This document shows, in pieces, positions 57,417 to 64,000 of a stretch of DNA of 64,000 bases (position 1 is the first letter of the stretch; every line of letters starts with the position of its first letter). The notes under the pieces were generated by a model. That model had not been told where the DNA came from. It searched no databases and saw only the letters and a list, made by a program, of their open reading frames with translations. The position numbers were made by a program, and so were the translations under genes. Source of the DNA: Breviolum minutum Mf 1.05b.01 (Eukaryota > Sar > Dinophyceae > Suessiales > Symbiodiniaceae); the NCBI GenBank assembly GCA_000507305.1, contig DF239435.1, positions 1 to 64,000 on the forward strand, read 5' to 3'.

Positions 57417-59433
57417 ATGGGTCGCCGCGTTGCTTTTGTCCTGGAAGGGTCCAGAGGCGACATTCAGCCGTTACTTGGTGATCCAATTCATGGCTGGGCC
57501 AGTTGGGATGGCTTTGGTGGGCCAGGTTTTTTTGGGGTGGATTCAATTTGCTTTCTTGGGGGGGTTGGCCTTGAACACCATAAAATTCCAACAAAAATGT
57601 CCATAACATTCCCGAAAAAAGTGGCACCTTGATGTTTTCACACCAAACAATTGTTTTGGTTGGCACATGTTGGCACCTATTTGGCTGTAGGTACATGGTT
57701 GCAGCCTTGTCCCTTAAAAAGGCAGGCTACACTGTCCTGTTGCTGGGACCATCAGATGTTGTTGCCACTTGGGGCAGCAGATTCAGTGAATCTTATAGGT
57801 ATCGTTCTTGTTTCTTTGTTGAGTTCAAATCTCTACACCTGGTATATGGGGGTTTCCTAAAATGGTGGTACCCAACAACCAGGGTTTTCCTGCTAAAAAT
57901 GATCATTTTGGAATGTTTAGGAAACCCACATATATTGCTCATTGCAAGTTGCAGAGGTATTTGTCTCAAGTGATAACAAGCGATAAACATTTGCAAAAAT
58001 ATCTTTGGTAAGTCGATCTTGGTGGATTTCACAGCAGTGTAGACGAATGCCCTTGCAATGCACGGACACGGAATCACCTGTGCCATTCCATGCGCTTTTG
58101 AATGGGCACGTTTCTCCATCAAGCTTTACTGTACGTCGTCCAAACAAAAATTTGTTGTGTTTCTGACTCGATGAGTGAACTTGAATAGAAGTTGTTTGCT
58201 CTGATCATAAGGACATGATGAAACATTTCAACCTGGACTATATTGACTTTTACCCTATCGACTCGAAGAAAGTTACCTCCGAAGAAGCTTGGCCAATCTT
58301 CACTTTGTGTAGCCTTGCCCCAGCAACTGTCACATGATACTGTGACTGTTCATATGGAACGGGTCACCATGGGTCATCCATTCATTTTCACTTTCCACTG
58401 TTGATAAGCCTAAGATCCATGGAGTCCAGTGTGATCCCCAGCACCAGTTGCTTCCAGGGTCCCCAGATGACCTGATTTCAAGACATGATGCATGACAGTT
58501 TGTGCTTGAACAAATTTCATACTTATATTCATGTTTTAGATAGTTGGTGTAGTTTGGAATTATTTGATGTTTGCTGGCACAATTATTCCACAGATTCTAC
58601 ATGTTTGTTTGGCGAACCATATTGATGAACTGCTTGTTGTTCCTGCCTTTTTTTGCCCTCAACCAACTCTGCTAGTCGCTGCTTTTCATAGCAGCCTTTG
58701 TGAGGAGAAGTTTGTTCAGATGTTGGTCGACAACGACTCCTGGAGCTGCAATATGATGGGTTTTCAGACTGGTGAATCGATATGCCTGAAATCGTGTGGG
58801 CTTTTTGGTACGATTCGTCCCGACATTACAAACAACCCATGGGTAGAGCAGAAGATCACCTCGACTTCGGGGCCCCACAAAATCCACCGAGGACTTCGCA
58901 ACGTTTGCAACCAGACAGGGAGAGCTCAAGAAATCCGTGAGAGAGGAAATGCTGAAGCTCACCTGAAAAAAAGAATCGGGATGTTCATCAAAAATGGGCA
59001 AGCATTTTTCCATATGCTGTTGTTGGTTATGCCTTCATTGCTATGAAAAGGAAACTGCTTTCGGAGTCCACAGGAATGAAACACATCACATTGAGTTGGT
59101 TATTTCCTTTGCCTTTGTTTTTTAAGGCAAAGATTGGTCAGTGCCATGAAGGAATTCCGTCCGGATGTGCTGCTCAGTTGACTTGAGAATGCCAGCAAGG
59201 TAGAGCCAGGTTGACCCGAGCTTGATACTGTATATCTTTGCGCGTTGTGTGCTTGTCTTCTTCGAAATAGGTTTATATACTGTATTTATGTCTATTTTTG
59301 TTTACTCCTCTTGAGCCTTGAATTCAAGATCTCCTGCGGACACCTGAGGATCTTGTCTGCCTATCTTTGCATTTGTGATTGCATGAATGTTGGGATCCCT
59401 CTGCAGATTCCAGTGCTTTTCTTGGGCATGCAG
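57417..59433 (+). CDS. GT-B glycosyltransferase, UDP/sterol-glucosyltransferase type (partial)
   Basis: Exon 1, 57417-57469, starts at an ATG: MGRRVAFVLEGSRGDIQP. A GT-AG intron (57470-57690) joins it to exon 2 from 57691: YMVAALSLKKAGYTVLLLGP. Together they give the GxRGDxQPxxALxxxLxxxGHxV hallmark of the N-terminal GT28/UGT80 fold. Further exons fit the same fold: 58212-about 58290 (DMMKHFNLDYIDFYPIDSKK), 58892-about 58965 (TRQGELKKSVREEMLKL), 59127-about 59178 (RLVSAMKEFRPDVLLS) and a 27-nt exon 59407-59433 (IPVLFLGMQ). Such enzymes move a sugar from a nucleotide donor to sterols or other lipids or small molecules at membranes. The C-terminal donor-binding half was not identified, but the gene may run on past 60 kb. 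The end of exon 2 is unsure: a GC donor near 57762 keeps frame with exon 3. A MITE lies in the second intron. Confidence 0.75.
57843..57936. repeat. MITE-like element, family A, copy 3, inside a glycosyltransferase intron
   Basis: Begins TATATGGGGGTTTCCTAAAA and ends with the inverted form (TTTAGGAAACCCACATATA). The core matches copy 1 at 37563-37671 nearly base for base (AACCAGGGTTTTCCTGCTAA, AAATGATCATTTTGG). It lies between exons 2 and 3 of the glycosyltransferase. Confidence 0.8.
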
Positions 59434-62400
59434 GTGCGGGTTTCCAAACATTCACCATGAAGGGAACGGCGACATGAGGAGTTTTTCTTTGGATCCTTCA
59501 AGTAGAAGCGTTTTTTTCTACCACAACAGGTTGATTTCCGGACTTGTCTATAAAGGAGTGGATCAGCAAGTTTCGGGTTAGAAGTGTACCCTGCAGGTCA
59601 TGATTTGCAGCAACCACTTATCCGCCTTTGGCATGTTTCCACGATTGTACCTGGGTGTAATAGTGACCATTGAGGGTACTGTGCTCATGTGGTTGTGACA
59701 GATGTGGCAGATACTCTTGCGATCGATTGGTGTGAGACGGTAGTTGGAAGCAAATTCCAAAAGAAATGAAAGGCAATGACTCTTGTGCGTTTTAATGCTC
59801 CAGTGTCACTAAAAAAAGACCACTGGCCACGGAAAGGAAGTGAGAGTGATAGATGCAGAATTACATGCATGTATAGCAGCCGCAGCTACATTGAATCACA
59901 GTGGATAATATGTTGAAACTCCCAAGGCCCACTGCGTTTTCCCTAAATCGGCGTTTGTGGGACTTTCTTTGCAACTGGGCATTTATGACTTGCTGTGAAG
60001 TTTCAGTGGCAAGGTTGAGGACTTTGGGTATCCATGAGATATTTGACCCTGGCATGGTGGTGAAAGTGCTTTCCTGAGGACCCAGATCAGGTACAGACTT
60101 GTCATGAAGCTTTTAACATTCACGTAGGGAAGTGTGATTTCGGATGACTGCCGAGATGTTTTGTTTGTGTGTTTGCCTTTTTTGTATTTTGCATTTTTTG
60201 TGGACATCATTGGTTTCATCTGTTTTTGGGCAAAGGAAGTAGACAAGCTGGGGACACGAACGTTTCTATCGCGTTTCACAATTTGGTACCAACGTATTCC
60301 CCAAGAAGTCAACCAAAACATAGGTCGCCCCGTTTTGATATGGATTGTTTCACATGGATCATCCAAAACGTCCGCAAGATACTTTTGTGATTGTTTGTCT
60401 GGTCTTGGACTCTCTGGGTGATCTGACTATATAAGTTGTATATCCTAAGAAATTACGTGTGTGTGCGTGGTGATTCTTGTGTGCCGCGATTTTAATGTAA
60501 TTTTAGGAAAAATTTAGTTAGTTCCATAATCAATGTATTTGCTGATGCTTATAGGTATCACGTATAATTATAGGCCTAGTATATATTCTGGCGGCTTGGT
60601 GCTAGTTGTTTTATATGACACTTCGTTGAAATCACGTTTCAACAGTTGATGGGATTTCAGATCTCACCACAAAATCGCCCGCAGACGTGACTGTTCATTC
60701 ATTTGTATAAAAGCAAGTCCATGTCTATATATGTTTGAACCTTTCCAACTATCAAATGCCCATTCCAAGTATTTCGTGCAGCTTTGATAAAATCTTGGCT
60801 CAGGTGAGAAATTTGCCAGGGAACCTTGGTGTTTTGAATTGGGGAGAGCTAGGGATGGCATTTGGGATGCCTTGGTTTTTTCAACAAAAACCATTCACCT
60901 CCCAAATGCGGTCGGTTGAAAAGTTGAAACCGCTGCAGGTTTGCGAGCCTTTGATGGTTTGGTTGTTTCAGCCGAAATTTACCCCTTGAGTGAAGGGGCT
61001 GACTTTTTGGGAGAAACTTAAAGTAGATGCGAAGGGCCAACATATCCTCAGATGGTGGTCACTGCTGGCAGGGGTAATATCAAAGGGTGCATACAATTGT
61101 TTTACTTACAGGATTGGCTGATTTCAGCCTGGATGATTACTGCAATGAACTGCAAACATATGTGCGTTTGAGAATCCTCACGCTAAAACATTGTCAATCA
61201 CAATGCGAGATGGTCATGACCCCCTCCGCATCCATTGCTCAAACGAAGCATTTATCTTGGTGGTTCAACAAGATATTTGTCACTGTTTTCATTTGTTCCC
61301 GAGCAGCTTGACAGTTTGGACGGACAGAAATGAACTTGTTAAACTGTGCCGCAGAGTTCCCTGCTGTGACTGGGCAAGGAAGTCTGTGCCTCATCGGAGC
61401 CAATCTTGAAAAAGATCTTCGACACCGAAAATGCCCCACTTGCAGCAGAAAAGAGGGGTGAAATGTGTTCATGACTGAGTTTGGATAGAACACAATGTGA
61501 TTCAAGAAAGACGATATTATATATTTGAGATGGTAATCGCAGCGATTAGCAAACTTGAAAGCTTCAGAGCTTGAAAATTTGCCACAACTGCCAAGCTAAT
61601 CTACACCACCTCCGAAGCACATCGCTTTGAACAATGACCACACTTGGTAGATTTGGGCTTTCGAAATTCCCCTGGTATTTCGCTAGTGACTCTGATCCCC
61701 ACCAAGGCAATAGAAGATTTTCAACCCACCATGCAAGAGTACTTTGATATATGCAGTTGCTGGGTGTGAAGGGCGATTTCTTGGTGAATTTGGTTTCCTG
61801 ATGCCTCATTTCATATGAGGGATGTATACGTGGGATTAAAATACTGCATTTAGATTTGGCCTAGTCTCACAGTGAGACTTTAGAACCTAGGGTAGACTGT
61901 GGCCACCAACATGGCCAGAAGGGAGATACAGACAATGATCGAGATTGAATTGAAAAAAACCAGAGCCAGCAATTCATGCTTTATCGACTTGCATGCATCA
62001 TATATGAACCGGACACTTACTGTAAGTTTTAGAGATGCATGACAGGAGGCGCAGCTTGCCGAAGGGCAGGGTCATTTCTTCAACTGTCATGCCCGTCCTT
62101 GCAACAGACCTGACTCTCATGGTTTCCACCTGCATGTACAGAAGTGATGTGTATAGGAATGGTGGTGTCCCTTAGATATCTACGGAAGCATGAAGAAAGG
62201 AATAGCATTTGCCATAAGGCACTGTATGTTTGTTCAAGCCAAGGCCCGGCGACCTATCGTTTGACATATATTAGACTAATGATGACATCATGCGTCGCCT
62301 TTGCTGGTGCTCGGACTGTAGACTGTATGCGCTCCGCGCTCAGCGCCATTGGGCCTTGTCAACTCAGGCTGCGACGCACGCTATCCTACTATTCTGGCTG

Positions 62401-63040
62401 CTTCACTGACCCTGTGTCAAGTCGTAAACTAGTGAAGTGGTAGGTTTGGAACGTTGATTTTGTGATGATTCATCAACTTGGCCATACTGTATATGGAAAT
62501 GATCATTTTTTTAAATTCCAAAATGTGATATTTTTTTGTTTCAGAAGATTACATGCTGTGGCGAAAAAGCCCAAAAGCTTTGTCCTGTGACTAGCTTCGG
62601 ATAGGTTTTGATATGATGAATGTCTATGTCTCCGTCTATGTGGTATGGATCTCATTTATTGAGGTCACGTTTTTGTGGATGGATAGAATGAGGAGATACA
62701 TACAAATGTTGCATGATATCGGGGTACTTGCAATCATATGTGCCTGTTTTTTCTGCGTGAGGGTGCCTTGCATGAACCAAAGCGAAGATATCCACCACAG
62801 AGACAAGGTTTACCCTCCATAAGGCTTCATGAGACCTTTATTCTTACTTGTTTTTTGGGGGGAGGGGGGAAGTACCTTTGTTGCTTCCAATTTCCTTTGG
62901 TGAACCCAGCATGACGGACCTTGCGATTTGAACCTCTTTCACAGCGTGCTTGCTGCTTGCCGTTGGAAATGGAAGCAAGTGATAAACGGAGATGGTGTAT
63001 CATGTGCTGGAATGTTGGATTGATCAAGACCACAGATGAT
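59434..63040 (+). other. Possible further exons of the glycosyltransferase; otherwise unassigned
   Basis: Plus-strand open pieces occur at about 60735-60985 (MPIPSISCSFDKILAQ, GNLGVLNWGELGMAFGMP) and 61290-61400 (TDRNELVKLCRRVP). They could hold parts of the C-terminal domain, but none shows its donor-binding motif. Sequence from 61.5 to 63.0 kb is AT-rich with stops in all frames. Confidence 0.25.
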
Positions 63041-63049
63041 GATAATGAT

Positions 63050-63143
63050 ACCCGCCCTGAAACTAACAGCTCGCCCCTGAAAATTGATGGTTGGAAGATG
63101 CAATTTCCTTTTTGCAGGGGCTATGTTAGTTTCAGGGAGGGTA
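63050..63143. repeat. MITE-like element, family C
   Basis: Left end ACCCGCCCTGAAACTAACA and right end TGTTAGTTTCAGGGAGGGT are inverted repeats; each is followed inward by a second paired block (CGCCCCTGAAAA / TTTTTGCAGGGGC). The flanks are similar GATGATGA-type sequence on both sides. Read on the minus strand it yields the spurious LPETNIAPAK string, which I have seen recurrently in predicted Symbiodiniaceae proteins. Confidence 0.75.
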
Positions 63144-64000
63144 CTGATGATGACCACAGACCCCACCAGAATGGAGACCGTGGTGAGATATTTCACATCC
63201 CAGGCATGGCCCATTGCCACCAGACTTCAATGATAACGTCCATGCAACTTGGAAGATGAAAAATGGTTAGCTTGGCAGAAAGCTCCGAAAAAGTACCCAA
63301 CGTTTCGTGTCCTTGTCCAGCTGCCAGCTTGAAAATTGTATCAAATATGGACTTGCGGAGCTCTGTGCAGCTTAGTTTCAAGCCTACACCATAGCAATTG
63401 AAGATCATGTCGTGTTTCTTCCGGCTGGTGCCAAAGGAGATGGCTTGCCGATTAGATTTCCGTTCACTAAGATTTGATTGGACGGCATTCTTAGGGAAAA
63501 AACATCGTCATTTGAAGCGCACATAGTCTGGTACGGATCCCCCCTTTGGATTGTGTTTACTTGAAACAAATCCATGCTGGAGTGGATTTTTTGGGGCATT
63601 GGATCATAAGAACATGGTAAAGCACAGCTTTTTTGGATTCATTTTTTTACAACGAAACTATGAGGCTATTGGAGGATTGTATATGGATTCTTCTGAGCAA
63701 AATGGACCTCATTTTGGAGGCCTGTTTGGGACAGTCGCCAAAGAGTGGGACCAATTTTGTTGCCTAGCAGATGTGTTGCTAAAAACGGTGAAAGACTTGA
63801 ACAGATGAAAGAGATTTGGCTAAGTGGCTCAGCACTACTTATACGTTTAATGTATGCATCGTATCTACTTGTAGTCCAAAAAACACATAATTACATAAAA
63901 TATTACGTAATTATGTATGTAACCTATATCGTCTATCTATATGTCAACGATTGTTTGACTTGAACATGTAATTGTGTCAAAATGTTTGTTTGTTTGCATC
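63144..64000. other. No supported gene at the right edge
   Basis: Open pieces on both strands (for example plus 63551-63808, HKNMVKHSFFGFIFLQ) lack recognised motifs and clear splice borders. The last 150 bases are AT-rich. Confidence 0.35.

Overview
The window reads as nuclear DNA of a dinoflagellate, most likely a member of the Symbiodiniaceae. Four things point there. Genes are broken into short exons whose introns often start with GC or GA rather than GT and sit in an AG|G context. Neighbouring genes run on the same strand for tens of kilobases. The intergenic space holds long simple repeats and several families of short inverted-repeat elements. A large retroelement carries a tyrosine recombinase and a cytosine-methyltransferase-like domain. 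All exon models below were made by eye from reading frames and splice signals; outer gene limits are mostly uncertain.

Left block, about 1.5-37.3 kb, all on the minus strand. From right to left: a long disordered/coiled-coil protein (37.3-34.5 kb); several unassigned exons (34.4-30.9 kb); a multi-ORF retroelement (30.1-22.7 kb: small membrane ORF, coiled-coil ORF, gag-like ORF, and a 1547-codon polyprotein with RT, RNase H, methyltransferase and tyrosine recombinase); unassigned exons (22.3-19.4 kb); a small membrane protein (18.6-18.1 kb); an ARF-family GTPase (17.9-17.0 kb); a voltage-gated K+ channel with a cyclic-nucleotide-binding domain (16.7-12.2 kb); candidate exons including a tail-anchored protein end (12-7.7 kb); and a protein that joins an acyl-carrier-like domain to a formylglycine-generating-enzyme-type (FGE) domain (4.0-1.5 kb).

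Right block, about 39-64 kb, is more AT-rich and coding signals are mainly on the plus strand: a pentatricopeptide-repeat (PPR) gene split over many small exons (47.3-51.3 kb), two exons of an ABCG-type ABC transporter (55.3-56.2 kb), and a GT-B glycosyltransferase of the UDP/sterol-glucosyltransferase type (57.4-59.4 kb or beyond). Between the blocks (37.5-47 kb) lie a large purine-rich compound minisatellite, several MITE-like elements, an LRR remnant and a possible spliced-leader relic. This is where the coding strand switches from minus to plus in a divergent arrangement.

The most unusual object is the retroelement at 22.7-30.1 kb. Its polyprotein is one uninterrupted frame, and a conserved-looking NPGP motif lies exactly between the methyltransferase and the recombinase. 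Its upstream ORFs overlap by 4 and 17 nt.
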